Positions 25,100 through 33,981 of a stretch of DNA of 64,000 bases are shown here, piece by piece. Source of the stretch: Nakamurella multipartita DSM 44233 (lineage in GTDB: Bacteria; Actinomycetota; Actinomycetes; Mycobacteriales; Nakamurellaceae); NCBI RefSeq assembly GCF_000024365.1, contig NC_013235.1, positions 5,022,001 to 5,086,000 on the forward strand. The letters are read 5' to 3'. Below the pieces are notes generated by a model. It was not told the origin of the DNA and did not search any database. It saw only the letters and a list, made by a program, of their open reading frames with translations. A program made the position numbers and the translations under genes. The first letter of the stretch is position 1. Each line of letters opens with the position of its first letter.

Positions 25100-27013
25100 C
25101 TACAGGTAGGGCTTCTGGTCGGCGCGGGACTTCTCGTAGCGGATCCGGGCGTCCTGGGTGAAGTCCAGTGTGGAGACCTGCGCGACGGGCACGTCCCACC
25201 AGCCGTCGCCCTTGGGCGAGTGGAACTCCAGGTCGGTGTCCACGTGGACCAGGCACGGCTCGTCGCCGGCCTTCGCCGCGGCCAGCGCATCCTTGAGCTC
25301 GGCGAGGGTCCTCGTCCGGTAGACCGTGACACCCATGGACTCGGCGTTCAGGGCCAGGTCGACCGGCAGCTTCCCGCCGTCCAGCCGGCCCGATTCGGCG
25401 TTGCGGTACCGGTACTTGGTGCCGAACCGCTGCACCCCCAGCGACTGGGCCAGCGCGCCGATCGAGGCGTACCCATGGTTCTGCAAGAGCACCACGATGA
25501 TCTTGATGCCCTCCTGCACCGCGGTCACCAGCTCGGTCGGCATCATCAGGTACGAGCCGTCGCCGACGGTGACGAACACGTCCCGCTCCGGGGCGGCCAG
25601 CTTGATCCCGATCGCTCCCGGAATCTCGTAGCCCATGCACGAGTACCCGTACTCGACGTGATACCCCTTGCGTTCCCGGGTGCGCCACATGCCGTGCAGA
25701 TCGCCGGGCAGCGAACCGGCCGCGCAGACCACCACGTCGGTCGGCTCCATGGCCGCCTCGACCGCGCCGAGAACCTCGGCCTGGGCCAGGAACTCGTGGG
25801 TCTCGCCGTACCCGCTGTGGTGAGAGGCCACCACCTCGTCGTCCCACGCCTTGGCCCGGGCGGTGACCTCCGCCTGGAACTCCGGTCCGGACGAGTACCC
25901 CGACAGGGCCTGAGCCAACGCCGGCAGCGCCCGCTTCGCGTCGGCCACCACCGGGTACCCGGCCAGCTTGAACGCGTCCAACCCGGCCACGTTGATGTTC
26001 ACGAACCGCACATCCGGGTGCTGCCAGATCGTCTTCGACCCGGTGGTGAAATCGCTGTACCGGGTGCCGATCCCGATCACCACGTCGGCCCGGCGGGCGA
26101 AGTGGTTGGCCGCCGGGGAACCGGTCGCGCCGATCGCGCCCAGGTTCAGCGGGTGGTCGAACGGCAACGATCCCTTGCCGGCCTGGGTCTCGCTGATCGG
26201 GATGCCGGTCGCCTCCACGAACGCCCGCAGCTCGTCGTTGGCCTCCGCGTAGGTGACCCCGCCCCCGGACACGATCAGCGGCGCCTTGGCGTTGCGGATG
26301 ATCTGCGCGGCGGCGGCGATCACCTCGGGCTCGGGCACCGGACGGCCGATCCGCCAGACCCGCTCGGCGAACAGCTCCACCGGCCAGTCGAACGCCTCGG
26401 CCTGCACGTCCTCCGGCAGGGCCAGCGTCACCGCCCCCGTCTCCGCCGGATCGGTCAGCACCCGCATCGCGCCCAGCAGGGCCGCCGGCAACTGCTCGGG
26501 CCGCCACACCCGGTCGAAGAACTTGCTCAGCGGCCGGAACGCGTCGTTGACCGAGACGTCGTACCCGAAAGGCTGTTCCAGCTCCTGCAGGACCGGCGAG
26601 GCCACCCGGGTGGCGAAGATGTCGCTGGCCAGCAGCAGCACCGGCAACCGGTTGATGGTGGCCAGCGCGGCCCCGGTCAGCATGTTCGACGAGCCCGGGC
26701 CGACCGACGCGGTCACTGCGAACGTCTCCAGCCGGTCCTTCTGCCGGGCGTACCCGACCGCAATGTGCACCATCGCCTGCTCGTTGCGACCCTGGTGATA
26801 GGGCAGCAGCTCCGGCTCCGCCAGCTCGGCCTGCAGCAGCGCCTGCCCCAGACCGGCCACGTTGCCGTGCCCGAAGATGCCGAAGCAGCCGGCGAACAGC
26901 TTGCGCCGCACACCGTCCCGCTCGCTGTACTGATTGCCCAGGAACTTCACGACCGCCTGCCCGACGGTCAGTCGGACGGTCTGTCCCGCGTGCGACGCTG
27001 CTGCGCTGGTCAC
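25100..27013 (-). CDS. iolD: Trihydroxycyclohexane-dione hydrolase
   Basis: A ThDP-dependent C-C hydrolase that opens the inositol ring product to 5-deoxy-glucuronate. The 637 residues show the start VRLTVGQAVVKFLGNQYSERDG, FAGCFGIFGHGNVAGLGQAL (typical of IolD), and the ThDP-binding segment GDGSYLMMPTEL...NHGYASIG. The GTG start (27011-27013) overlaps the iolB stop by 4 nt and has AGGAG seven bases upstream. A longer open frame continues upstream but runs through iolB in the wrong frame. Confidence 0.95.
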   Translation of the reverse strand: MTSAAASHAGQTVRLTVGQAVVKFLGNQYSERDGVRRKLFAGCFGIFGHGNVAGLGQALLQAELAEPELLPYHQGRNEQAMVHIAVGYARQKDRLETFAVTASVGPGSSNMLTGAALATINRLPVLLLASDIFATRVASPVLQELEQPFGYDVSVNDAFRPLSKFFDRVWRPEQLPAALLGAMRVLTDPAETGAVTLALPEDVQAEAFDWPVELFAERVWRIGRPVPEPEVIAAAAQIIRNAKAPLIVSGGGVTYAEANDELRAFVEATGIPISETQAGKGSLPFDHPLNLGAIGATGSPAANHFARRADVVIGIGTRYSDFTTGSKTIWQHPDVRFVNINVAGLDAFKLAGYPVVADAKRALPALAQALSGYSSGPEFQAEVTARAKAWDDEVVASHHSGYGETHEFLAQAEVLGAVEAAMEPTDVVVCAAGSLPGDLHGMWRTRERKGYHVEYGYSCMGYEIPGAIGIKLAAPERDVFVTVGDGSYLMMPTELVTAVQEGIKIIVVLLQNHGYASIGALAQSLGVQRFGTKYRYRNAESGRLDGGKLPVDLALNAESMGVTVYRTRTLAELKDALAAAKAGDEPCLVHVDTDLEFHSPKGDGWWDVPVAQVSTLDFTQDARIRYEKSRADQKPYL

Positions 27014-27954
27014 CGTGGTTCTCCTGCTTCCTGCTCGGGGGCCGTGTAGAAGGGCAGTCGGGGATCGGTCGGCCGGTCCGCCCAGGTGGCGCGGACCCAG
27101 CCGTGGTGGGGGTCGTCGCTGATGCCCCAGGCCCGCTCCTGGCCGGGGCCGGCCATCACGTTCAGGTAGTACATGTGGTGCGAGGGAGCGGCGATCGACG
27201 GGCCGTGCCAGCCGTGCGGCACCAGGACCGTGTCCCGCTCGGTGACCTCCGCCAGGAGCTCGACCGGCCGTTCGGCGGTGCCGTAGACCCGCTGGTAGCC
27301 AACGGGTGTGGCCGCCCGTGCGGCCGCTGCCGAGGCCGGTGCGGCGGAGGCGAAGCGGAAGTAGTAGATCTCCTCCAGCTCGGTCTCCGAACCGTCGATG
27401 CCGCCGGCCTCGTCGTGCTTGTGCGGCGGATAGGACGACCAGTTGGACGCCGGCGTGAGCACCTCGGTGGCCAGCAAATTGACGCATTCCAGGCCGGCGC
27501 CCATGCCGAAGTTGTTGACCTGCCGGGTGTGCGAGCCACTGCCGCGCAGCGACACGTCCACCCCGGCGGCCGGCTGGTATCGAAAGGGCAACGCCCGGTC
27601 GGCCCGCGCGCCGCACAGGGCGATCTCGCCGGCTCGGGTGCCGGTCAGCGTCACGGCGGAGTCGATGGGCAGGTAGGCGGTGTCGGTGACGGCGGTGAAC
27701 ACGCCGGCCCGTCCGGCCAGCGTGAGGGTCTGCCCGCCAAGGGTGACGTCGACGCCACCGGTCAGCGGCAGCACGATCCACTCGCTGTCGCCGGTGCCGA
27801 ACTCGACGTGCTGGCCCTCGTCCAGGGTGATCACCCGCAGGCTGGAGTACCCCCAACCGGCCGTCTCGGGCGTGATCACCAGGTCCCAGATCCCGTCGGC
27901 CGTCGAGCCGGCCGGCCGGTACAGCCCGTCCCTGTCCTGGATCATGCCCGTCAC
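27010..27954 (-). CDS. iolB: 5-deoxy-glucuronate isomerase
   Basis: A cupin-fold isomerase converting 5-deoxy-D-glucuronate to 2-deoxy-5-keto-D-gluconate. At 314 residues it contains SYPPHKHDE (metal histidines), ELEEIYYFRF and VPHGWHGPSIAAPSHHMYYLNVMAGP, all hallmarks of IolB. GTG at 27952-27954 overlaps the preceding aldolase stop by 4 nt (GTGA). It lies in the iolC-aldolase-iolB-iolD-iolA order. Confidence 0.95.
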   Translation of the reverse strand: MTGMIQDRDGLYRPAGSTADGIWDLVITPETAGWGYSSLRVITLDEGQHVEFGTGDSEWIVLPLTGGVDVTLGGQTLTLAGRAGVFTAVTDTAYLPIDSAVTLTGTRAGEIALCGARADRALPFRYQPAAGVDVSLRGSGSHTRQVNNFGMGAGLECVNLLATEVLTPASNWSSYPPHKHDEAGGIDGSETELEEIYYFRFASAAPASAAAARAATPVGYQRVYGTAERPVELLAEVTERDTVLVPHGWHGPSIAAPSHHMYYLNVMAGPGQERAWGISDDPHHGWVRATWADRPTDPRLPFYTAPEQEAGEPR

Positions 27955-28886
27955 CGGACCATCGACGCAGCCGTGTCGACCGCGGCCGCCACGTCGTCGT
28001 CGGCGGGGCAGAGCAGGGTGCGGCCGACAACCAGACCCCGGACCGAGGGTAGGGCCAACGCGGCTCGCCAGGAAGCGTAGGTCTCCTCCGGACTGGTGTC
28101 CGGGTCGCCGCCGAGCAGCAGGGTGGGCAGCGTGGTCGAGTCCATCACCCGGTCCATCTCCGGCACCACCGGCAGCTTCATCCAGGTGTAGGCCGACGTC
28201 CGGCCCAGCGCGCTGCAGACGCCGACCGACTTGATGACCGCGTCGGCCGACAGGTCGTTGCGGACCTTGCCGTCGACCCGGGAGGACCAGAACGGTTCGA
28301 CCATGGCAGCCAGGCCGCGCTCGGCCAACTCGTTGACCGCCCGCGCGGTCTGCTCCATGGTCGCCGCGGTGCCCGGATCGTCCAGAGCGATGCGGGTCAG
28401 AGTCTTGCCCCCGTTGAGCCGCATGTCGGCGATACCCCGTGCGTCGTACCCGGTGAACCGGTCGTCGAGCTCGAACACGCTGCCCTGCAAGCCGCCTCGG
28501 TTCATCGACCCGAACACGACCTTGCCCTCCAGGGCGCCCAGCAGCAGCAGGTCCTCCAGGATGTCCGGGCTGGCCAGCAGGCCGTCGACACCCGGCCTAG
28601 ACAAGGCGATCTCGAGCCGCTCCAGCAGCTGGATGCGGTTGCCCATGGCCAGCGGCCGGTGGCCGACACCGTTGGCGCCGCGGGCCGCATGGTCGGCGGC
28701 GATGATCATCAACCGGCCGTCGCCGTCGGCCAGGCCCCGAGTGGTCCGCGCGTCGGCGGCCCGCTTGATCGCGCCCGGATCCTGCACCCGGATCTCGGTC
28801 AGCGCCCGGTACCGCTCGACGTTCGTCGACCCCGACACCGGGGCGGGTGCCGTGGCCGTAATCGTCGTCGTGGTCGCCTCAGGCAT
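27951..28886 (-). CDS. Cgl0158-type class I aldolase (IolJ-like role)
   Basis: A 311-residue (beta/alpha)8 barrel of the DeoC/LacD-like group known from corynebacterial iol clusters as the Cgl0158 family. It has MIIAADHAARG near strand 1, a glycine-rich GSMNRGGLQGSVFELDDR, and a likely Schiff-base lysine in AYTWMKLPVV. By position between iolC and iolB it probably cleaves 2-deoxy-5-keto-gluconate-6-phosphate to DHAP and malonic semialdehyde, the IolJ step; that is inference. It overlaps iolC by 8 nt. Confidence 0.8.
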   Translation of the reverse strand: MPEATTTTITATAPAPVSGSTNVERYRALTEIRVQDPGAIKRAADARTTRGLADGDGRLMIIAADHAARGANGVGHRPLAMGNRIQLLERLEIALSRPGVDGLLASPDILEDLLLLGALEGKVVFGSMNRGGLQGSVFELDDRFTGYDARGIADMRLNGGKTLTRIALDDPGTAATMEQTARAVNELAERGLAAMVEPFWSSRVDGKVRNDLSADAVIKSVGVCSALGRTSAYTWMKLPVVPEMDRVMDSTTLPTLLLGGDPDTSPEETYASWRAALALPSVRGLVVGRTLLCPADDDVAAAVDTAASMVR

Positions 28887-29832
28887 GAGCCACCTCCGCG
28901 ATCAGCGCCTGCACCTCGGCGGTGGTGGGCATGGCCGTCGAGCATTCGCGCCGCGTGGCCACGATGGCCCCGGCGGCGTTGCCGAACCGCAGGATGGTCT
29001 CCAGATCCCAACCGGAGAGCAACCCGTGACAGACGGCGCCACCGAAACTGTCGCCCGCGCCCAACCCGTTGACCACCGCCACCGGGGTCGGCGGAACCTC
29101 GACGACCTGATCCTTGGTCATGCCCAGCACGCCCTTGGGACCCTGCTTGACGATGGCCAGCTCGACCCCGGCGTCCAGCAGCGCCCGCGCCGCGCGCCGG
29201 GGCTCGGTCTCGCCCACCGCGATCTCGCATTCCTCCTTGTTCCCGATGGCCACCGTGACGTGCGGCAACGCGGCCCGCACCTGCGCCGAGGCGGTCTGCG
29301 GATCGCTCCAGAACATCGGCCGGTAGTCCAGGTCGAGCACGGTGAGCGGGCGGCGGGCCCGGGCCGTCCAGGCGGCGTGGTGGGCCGACCGGCTGGGTTC
29401 GGCGGACAGCCCGGTGACCGTGGCCCAGAAGATGTCGGCGTCCGCGATCGCGGTCAGATCGAGCTCGTCGGGCCTGATCACCAGGTCGGGAGCGATCGGC
29501 AACCGGTAGAACAGCAGCGGGAAGTGGTCCGGCGGGTACATCTCGCAGAACGTCACCGGCGTCAGCAGGTCGGCCACCTCGGTGATGTAGACGTCGTCGA
29601 CGTTCATCTCGCGCAGGGCCCGGTGCACGAACCGGCCGAACGCGTCCGGGCCGGTGCGCGAGATCAGCGCCGTCCGCCGGCCGTGCTTGGCCGCGGCGAT
29701 GGCCACATTCCCGGCGCTACCCCCGACGGACTTGCTGAACGTCTGGACGTCTTCCAGTCCGACGTTGTCCTGCAAGGGATACAGGTCGACGCCGACCCGT
29801 CCCATGGTCACCACTTCGAAATGCTGAGCCAC
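28879..29832 (-). CDS. iolC: 5-dehydro-2-deoxygluconokinase
   Basis: A PfkB/ribokinase-family sugar kinase of 317 residues phosphorylating 2-deoxy-5-keto-D-gluconate. It starts AQHFEVVTMGRVGVDLYP, shows KSVGGSAGNVAIAAAKHG (substrate loop) and VNGLGAGDSFGGAVCHG with the catalytic Asp. I use GTG at 29830-29832 with AAGGAA upstream. It is the first gene of the iol operon, with the promoter and operator 95-170 bp upstream. Confidence 0.93.
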   Translation of the reverse strand: MAQHFEVVTMGRVGVDLYPLQDNVGLEDVQTFSKSVGGSAGNVAIAAAKHGRRTALISRTGPDAFGRFVHRALREMNVDDVYITEVADLLTPVTFCEMYPPDHFPLLFYRLPIAPDLVIRPDELDLTAIADADIFWATVTGLSAEPSRSAHHAAWTARARRPLTVLDLDYRPMFWSDPQTASAQVRAALPHVTVAIGNKEECEIAVGETEPRRAARALLDAGVELAIVKQGPKGVLGMTKDQVVEVPPTPVAVVNGLGAGDSFGGAVCHGLLSGWDLETILRFGNAAGAIVATRRECSTAMPTTAEVQALIAEVAHA

Positions 29833-29927
29833 TGCCAAGTTCCTTCCGTCCTGCACGCGTGGGTGACGCGTCGGGTCACGCGGGGCCGGCCCGGTGGTAC
29901 CGGTGGCCGCGTGGCCTGCCGTCACAA

Positions 29928-29972
29928 ACTCTGACCCGTCCCGACCCTGCTGTCAAGACTTTGATAGGACAT
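29928..29972 (-). promoter_or_regulatory. iolC promoter with IolR-like operator
   Basis: On the minus strand TTGACA (29956-29951), 17 bp, then CAGAGT (29933-29928) make a good promoter. The segment 29952-29972 (plus strand GTCAA-g-ACTTTG-atag-GACAT) is shared with the transporter promoter at 23234-23254. It contains two IolR-like half sites, TGTCCTATCA and AGTCTTGACA, each one mismatch from the recalled consensus. Confidence 0.65.
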
Positions 29973-29983
29973 ATAGTCATATT

Positions 29984-30000
29984 CATGTCGGGCTGACATG
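29984..30000. promoter_or_regulatory. CATGTC-n5-GACATG palindrome before gntR
   Basis: A perfect 6-bp inverted repeat with a 5-bp centre lies 37 bp upstream of the gntR start. TATAGT at 29972-29977 could be the gntR -10 element, so a protein bound here would cover the gntR transcription start, which suggests autoregulation. Confidence 0.45.
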
Positions 30001-30036
30001 CACTACGATCCAGACAACCAGAACCGGGGAGGACCG

Positions 30037-30774
30037 ATGTCCGCGCTCACTGTCGACCTCGATCGGTCCAGCCCCGTTCCGCTGTACTACCAGGTGGCCC
30101 AGCAGATCGAGCACGCGATCAACGACGGGCAGCTGTCCCCCGGTGATCGCCTGGACAACGAGATCAGCCTGGCCGAGCAGTTCGGGCTCTCCCGGCCGAC
30201 CATGCGCCGGGCCATCCAGGAGCTGGTGGACAAGGGGCTGCTCGTGCGCAAGCGCGGGGTCGGCACCCAGGTGGTGCACGGCCAGGTCAGCCGCCCGGTC
30301 GAGCTGACCAGCCTGTACGACGATCTGGCCGGCCACCACCAGGGCCCCCGCACCGACGTGCTGACCAACGAGATCGTCCGGGCCGGCGACGAGGTCGCCG
30401 CCGTCCTGGCGGTTCGCCCGGGCAGCAACGTGCTGCACCTGCGCCGGCTGCGGTTCGCGCACGAGGAACCGCTGGCGATCATGGAGAACTACCTGCCCGA
30501 GGACCTGATCGGCATCGGCGAGATGGATCTGGCCGGCCGCGGCCTGTACCAGCTCATGCGGACCAAGGGCGTGAACATCCGGGTGGCCAAGCAGAAGATC
30601 GGCGCCCGGACCGGGACGCCCGAGGAATGTGCCCTGTTGGGCGAGAAGCGCGGCAGCCCGGTCCTGACCATGGAGCGGGCCGCGCACGACGATTCCGGAC
30701 GGGCCGTCGAGTGGGGCCGGCACGCCTACCGGGCGAGCCAGTACTCCTTCGAGGTCACGCTCGTCGAGCACTGA
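30037..30774 (+). CDS. GntR-family regulator (IolR-like)
   Basis: A 245-residue GntR/HutC-type regulator. An N-terminal winged helix (PLYYQVAQQIEHAINDGQL...LAEQFGLSRPTMRRAIQELVDKGLLVRKRGVGTQVV) is followed by a UTRA ligand-binding domain (EVAAVLAVRPGSNVLHLRRLRFAHEEPLAIMENYLP). The ATG has a perfect GGGGAGGA site. It is divergent from the iol operon and most likely represses it in the absence of an inositol intermediate, as IolR does in Corynebacterium. It may also control the aldehyde dehydrogenase and CoA transferase downstream. Confidence 0.88.
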   Translation: MSALTVDLDRSSPVPLYYQVAQQIEHAINDGQLSPGDRLDNEISLAEQFGLSRPTMRRAIQELVDKGLLVRKRGVGTQVVHGQVSRPVELTSLYDDLAGHHQGPRTDVLTNEIVRAGDEVAAVLAVRPGSNVLHLRRLRFAHEEPLAIMENYLPEDLIGIGEMDLAGRGLYQLMRTKGVNIRVAKQKIGARTGTPEECALLGEKRGSPVLTMERAAHDDSGRAVEWGRHAYRASQYSFEVTLVEH

Positions 30775-30856
30775 TCGACCGCGGTCGCCGGTGCTCCGGC
30801 CCTGACGACGACGCTGAGACTGACGCGCCCAGCGGGCGCGCGAGATGGAGGATTTC

Positions 30857-32338
30857 GTGGCAACGACGCTCACCGCCGCCCCCGAGAGGGCGATGCTGAT
30901 CGGGGGCGAGTGGGTCGCCGGCGTGGACGGGATCTGGACCGACGTGGTCTCCCCCGGCCGCCGCGGCACCGTGCTCGCCCAGGTCCCCGAGGGCAGCGCC
31001 GAGGACGCGGACCGGGCGGTCCGCGCGGCGCGGGCCGCCTTCCCGGCCTGGCGGGCCCTGCACTTCAAGGACCGGCAGAAGATCCTGCTGCAGATCGCCG
31101 ACGCGCTCGAAGAGCACGCCGAGGAGCTGGCGCAGCTCACCGCGGCCGATACCGGCAATGCCCTGCGGACGCAGGCCCGTCCGGAGTCGCAGACCCTGGT
31201 CACCCTGTTCCGCTACTTCGGCGGCGTGGCCGGCGAGTTCAAGGGCACCGTGCTGCCGGCCGGGGACGACCAGCTGCAGTACACCCGGCGCGAGCCGCTG
31301 GGCGTGGTGGCCGGGATCCTGCCGTGGAACTCGCCGCTGATGATCGCCGGGATGAAGACTCCCGCCGCGCTGGCGGCCGGAAACACCCTGGTACTCAAGA
31401 CCGCCGAGGACGCGCCACTGACCATCCTGCGGATGGCCGAGATCTGCTCGCAGTTCCTGCCGCCGGGCGTGCTCAACGTGATCACCGGCCGCGGCCCGGT
31501 GGTCGGCGAGGCGCTGCTGGTGCACCCCGACGTGGACAAGGTCTCGTTCACCGGATCCACCGGGGTCGGCCGGCACGTCGCCCAGACGGCCGGGCAGCGC
31601 CTGGCCCACGTGTCGCTGGAGCTGGGCGGCAAGAGCCCGAACATCGTCTTCCCGGACGCCGCGAGCGCCGAGAACATCGAGGCCACCGCGGCCGGCGTCC
31701 TGCTGGCCATGCGGTTCACCCGACAGGGCCAATCCTGCACCGCCGGCTCCCGGCTGTTCGTGCACGCGGACGTCTACGACACCTTCCTGGCCGCCCTGGT
31801 GGAGAAGGTCTCCGCGCTCAAGGTCGGCGACCCGCTGGACGAGGCGTCCGATATGGGCTCGATCATCAATCAGAAGCAGTACGAATCGGTGCTCGGCTAC
31901 ATCGAGAGCGGCAAGGCCCAGCCCGGCGTGGACGTCGCCCTGGACGGCACCACGCAGGACTTCTCCGGACTGGACGGCTACTACACCGGGCCGACCATTC
32001 TCGGCTCGGTGGCCAACGACTGGCGGATCGCCCAGGAGGAGATCTTCGGCCCGGTACTGGTGGCCATCCCCTGGCGGGACCGGGACGAGGTCATCGCGAT
32101 GGCCAACGACTCGCACTACGGCCTGGGCGCGTACATCTGGTCGAACAACCTGACCGACGCGCTGGACACCGCGCACCGGGTCGAATCCGGTTGGGTGCAG
32201 GTCAACCAGGGCGGCGGGCAGGTCATCGGCCAGTCCTACGGCGGCTACAAGTCCAGCGGCATCGGGCGCGAGTTCTCCATCGAGGGCGCGCTGGAGTCGT
32301 TCACCCAGATCAAGCAGATCAACGTCAAGCTCGGCTGA
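30857..32338 (+). CDS. NAD-dependent aldehyde dehydrogenase
   Basis: A classical ALDH of 493 residues. PWNSPLMIAGMKTPAALAAGN, FTGSTGVGRHVAQ (nucleotide loop), ELGGKSPNIVF (general-base Glu) and GQSCTAGSRLFV (catalytic Cys) are all present. It is closest in style to betaine- or aminobutyraldehyde-type enzymes and not to the CoA-acylating iolA. The GTG at 30857 has GGAGGA five bases upstream; an ATG 12 bases earlier lacks a ribosome site. The substrate is unknown; its place behind gntR suggests a carbohydrate-derived aldehyde. Confidence 0.88.
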   Translation: MATTLTAAPERAMLIGGEWVAGVDGIWTDVVSPGRRGTVLAQVPEGSAEDADRAVRAARAAFPAWRALHFKDRQKILLQIADALEEHAEELAQLTAADTGNALRTQARPESQTLVTLFRYFGGVAGEFKGTVLPAGDDQLQYTRREPLGVVAGILPWNSPLMIAGMKTPAALAAGNTLVLKTAEDAPLTILRMAEICSQFLPPGVLNVITGRGPVVGEALLVHPDVDKVSFTGSTGVGRHVAQTAGQRLAHVSLELGGKSPNIVFPDAASAENIEATAAGVLLAMRFTRQGQSCTAGSRLFVHADVYDTFLAALVEKVSALKVGDPLDEASDMGSIINQKQYESVLGYIESGKAQPGVDVALDGTTQDFSGLDGYYTGPTILGSVANDWRIAQEEIFGPVLVAIPWRDRDEVIAMANDSHYGLGAYIWSNNLTDALDTAHRVESGWVQVNQGGGQVIGQSYGGYKSSGIGREFSIEGALESFTQIKQINVKLG

Positions 32339-32370
32339 TCCGACCCCACCCCACCCCCCCCAACCCTGGA

Positions 32371-32431
32371 GTTGATCATGGGAAAAGGGCCGGAATCCGA
32401 GTCGGATAACGGCATTCTTCCCATGATCAAC
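32371..32431. repeat. Second copy of GTTGATCATGGGAA hairpin family
   Basis: GTTGATCATGGGAA (32371-32384) and its complement (32418-32431) form a hairpin with imperfect inner pairing. The right arm, read as reverse complement, is identical over 24 nt to the left arm at 18001-18024. It lies between the aldehyde dehydrogenase and the CoA transferase gene on the same strand, where it could act as a partial terminator. Confidence 0.75.
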
Positions 32432-32448
32432 TGGAATTGGAGCGCACC

Positions 32449-33672
32449 GTGAACGGCGGTCCCCTGTCCGACATCGTCGTCGTCGACCTCACCCGGGCCC
32501 TGGCCGGACCGCATGCCGCGATGATGCTGGCCGACCTCGGCGCCCGGGTGATCAAGGTGGAGACCCCGGGCGGCGGTGACGACACCCGGGGCTGGGGTCC
32601 GCCGTTCGTGGCTCGCAGCGAGACCGGCCTGACCACGGAAATTCCTTCCGCGGAAGGCATCTCGACGTATTTCCTGTCCTGCAACCGGAACAAGGAATCG
32701 ATCACCCTCGACCTGAAGAGCGCCGCCGGCACGCAGGCGCTGACCGAGCTGGTCCGGCGCGCCGACGTGCTGCTGGAGAATTTCCGGCCGGGCGTGCTGG
32801 ACCGGCTGGGCTTCCCGCTGGACCGGCTGACCGAGCTCAACCCGGGCCTGGTGATGCTGTCCATCTCCGGCTTCGGCCACGACGGCCCCGAGGGCGGGCG
32901 GGCCGGCTACGACCAGATCGCCCAGGGCGAAGCCGGTCTGATGTCGATGACCGGCCCGGACCCGCAGACCCCGACCAAGGCCGGGGTGCCGATCGCCGAC
33001 CTGCTGGCCGGCATGTACGGCGCCTACGGCGTGGTCGCCAAGCTGACCGAGCGGGCCCGCACCGGCCGCGGTGGCCTGGTCCGGACCTCGTTACTGGCCA
33101 GCGTCGTCGGCGTGCACGCCTTCCAGGGCACCCGCTGGACGGTGGCCGGCCAGATCCCGCAGGCCGAGGGCCCGCACCACCCGTCGATCTGCCCGTACGG
33201 CCTGTTCCATTCGGCCGACGGCACCGTGCAGATCGCGGTGGGCTCGGAGGGGCTGTGGCAGCGGCTGGCGCCGGCCTTCGGGCTGCCGCTGGATGCCCCC
33301 GGGTTCGCCACCAACGCCGACCGGGTCCGCAACGGCCCGGCCGTCCGGGCCGCGGTGAACGAGGCCTTCGCCGCCCACACCACCGCGGACCTGCTGGCCA
33401 CGCTGGCCGAGATCGGCGTGCCCAGTGGCGAGGTGAAGAACCTGCAGCAGGTCTACGACTGGGAGCAGGCCCGGTCCCAGGGCTTGCTGATCGATGTCGA
33501 GCACCCGGTGCTGGGCCCGGTCCAACTGCCCGGGCCGCCGCTGCGCTTCTTCGACGGCGCCGGCCAGGAGTGGCACCGGGAGCACACCGCTCCCCCGCTG
33601 CTGGGCCAGCACACCGACGAGGTCCTGGGCTGGCTGGCCGACGCGGGCGACCCGATCGACGGCACCGGCTGA
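32449..33672 (+). CDS. CaiB/BaiF-type (family III) CoA transferase
   Basis: A 407-residue family III CoA transferase. The N-terminus DIVVVDLTRALAGPHAAMMLADLGARVIKVETPGGGDDTRGWGPP is characteristic, as is FRPGVLDRLG followed by ISGFG. The catalytic aspartate is probably the one in GVPIADLLAGMYGA. It moves CoA between organic acids, for instance formate, oxalate, carnitine or succinate; the substrate cannot be told. GTG at 32449 is chosen because GGAG lies six bases upstream. It is the last gene of the gntR-ALDH unit. Confidence 0.88.
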   Translation: MNGGPLSDIVVVDLTRALAGPHAAMMLADLGARVIKVETPGGGDDTRGWGPPFVARSETGLTTEIPSAEGISTYFLSCNRNKESITLDLKSAAGTQALTELVRRADVLLENFRPGVLDRLGFPLDRLTELNPGLVMLSISGFGHDGPEGGRAGYDQIAQGEAGLMSMTGPDPQTPTKAGVPIADLLAGMYGAYGVVAKLTERARTGRGGLVRTSLLASVVGVHAFQGTRWTVAGQIPQAEGPHHPSICPYGLFHSADGTVQIAVGSEGLWQRLAPAFGLPLDAPGFATNADRVRNGPAVRAAVNEAFAAHTTADLLATLAEIGVPSGEVKNLQQVYDWEQARSQGLLIDVEHPVLGPVQLPGPPLRFFDGAGQEWHREHTAPPLLGQHTDEVLGWLADAGDPIDGTG

Positions 33673-33744
33673 CCCGTCCTCGCCCGTCCGCCGGCCCCGG
33701 TTTCGCCGGCCCCAGGTTCGCCGGCCTCGGGTTCGGCGGCCGGG

Positions 33745-33981
33745 TTCGCTGATCAAAGCCGGGTCAGCAGGCCGAGTATGCGCATGCTCGCGCGGGTTTG
33801 ATCAGCGAAGCGCAGGCTCGGCCCCGGGTCCGCTGATCAAAGCCGCGCCAGCACGCCGAGTATGCGCATGCTCGCCCGGGTTTGATCAGCGAAGCGCAGG
33901 CTCGCCCCCGGGTTCGCTGATCAAAGCCGCGCCAGCAGGCCGAGCATGCGCATGCCCGCGCGGTTTTGATCAGCGAAGCGC
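33745..33981. repeat. Three tandem 84-bp palindromic repeats
   Basis: Units begin at 33745, 33829 and 33913; the third matches for about 69 bp. In each unit a 13-bp arm (TTCGCTGATCAAA) is repeated inverted 39 bp later (TTTGATCAGCGAA), with a TGCGCATG core between. The copies are nearly identical. The third unit supplies the stop codon and last 19 codons of the fused hydrolase gene on the minus strand, so the array has probably replaced the original gene end. Confidence 0.85.

Noticed and set aside
25067..27049. 660-codon open frame opposite iolD
   Set aside because: Antisense shadow of a confidently assigned enzyme gene.
27014..28030. N-terminal extension of iolD through iolB
   Set aside because: The frame is open but reads iolB out of phase; iolD has a good internal start with a ribosome site at 27013.
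33745..33981. CRISPR array
   Set aside because: The units are directly adjacent, near-identical over their whole length and lack unique spacers; no cas genes are present.
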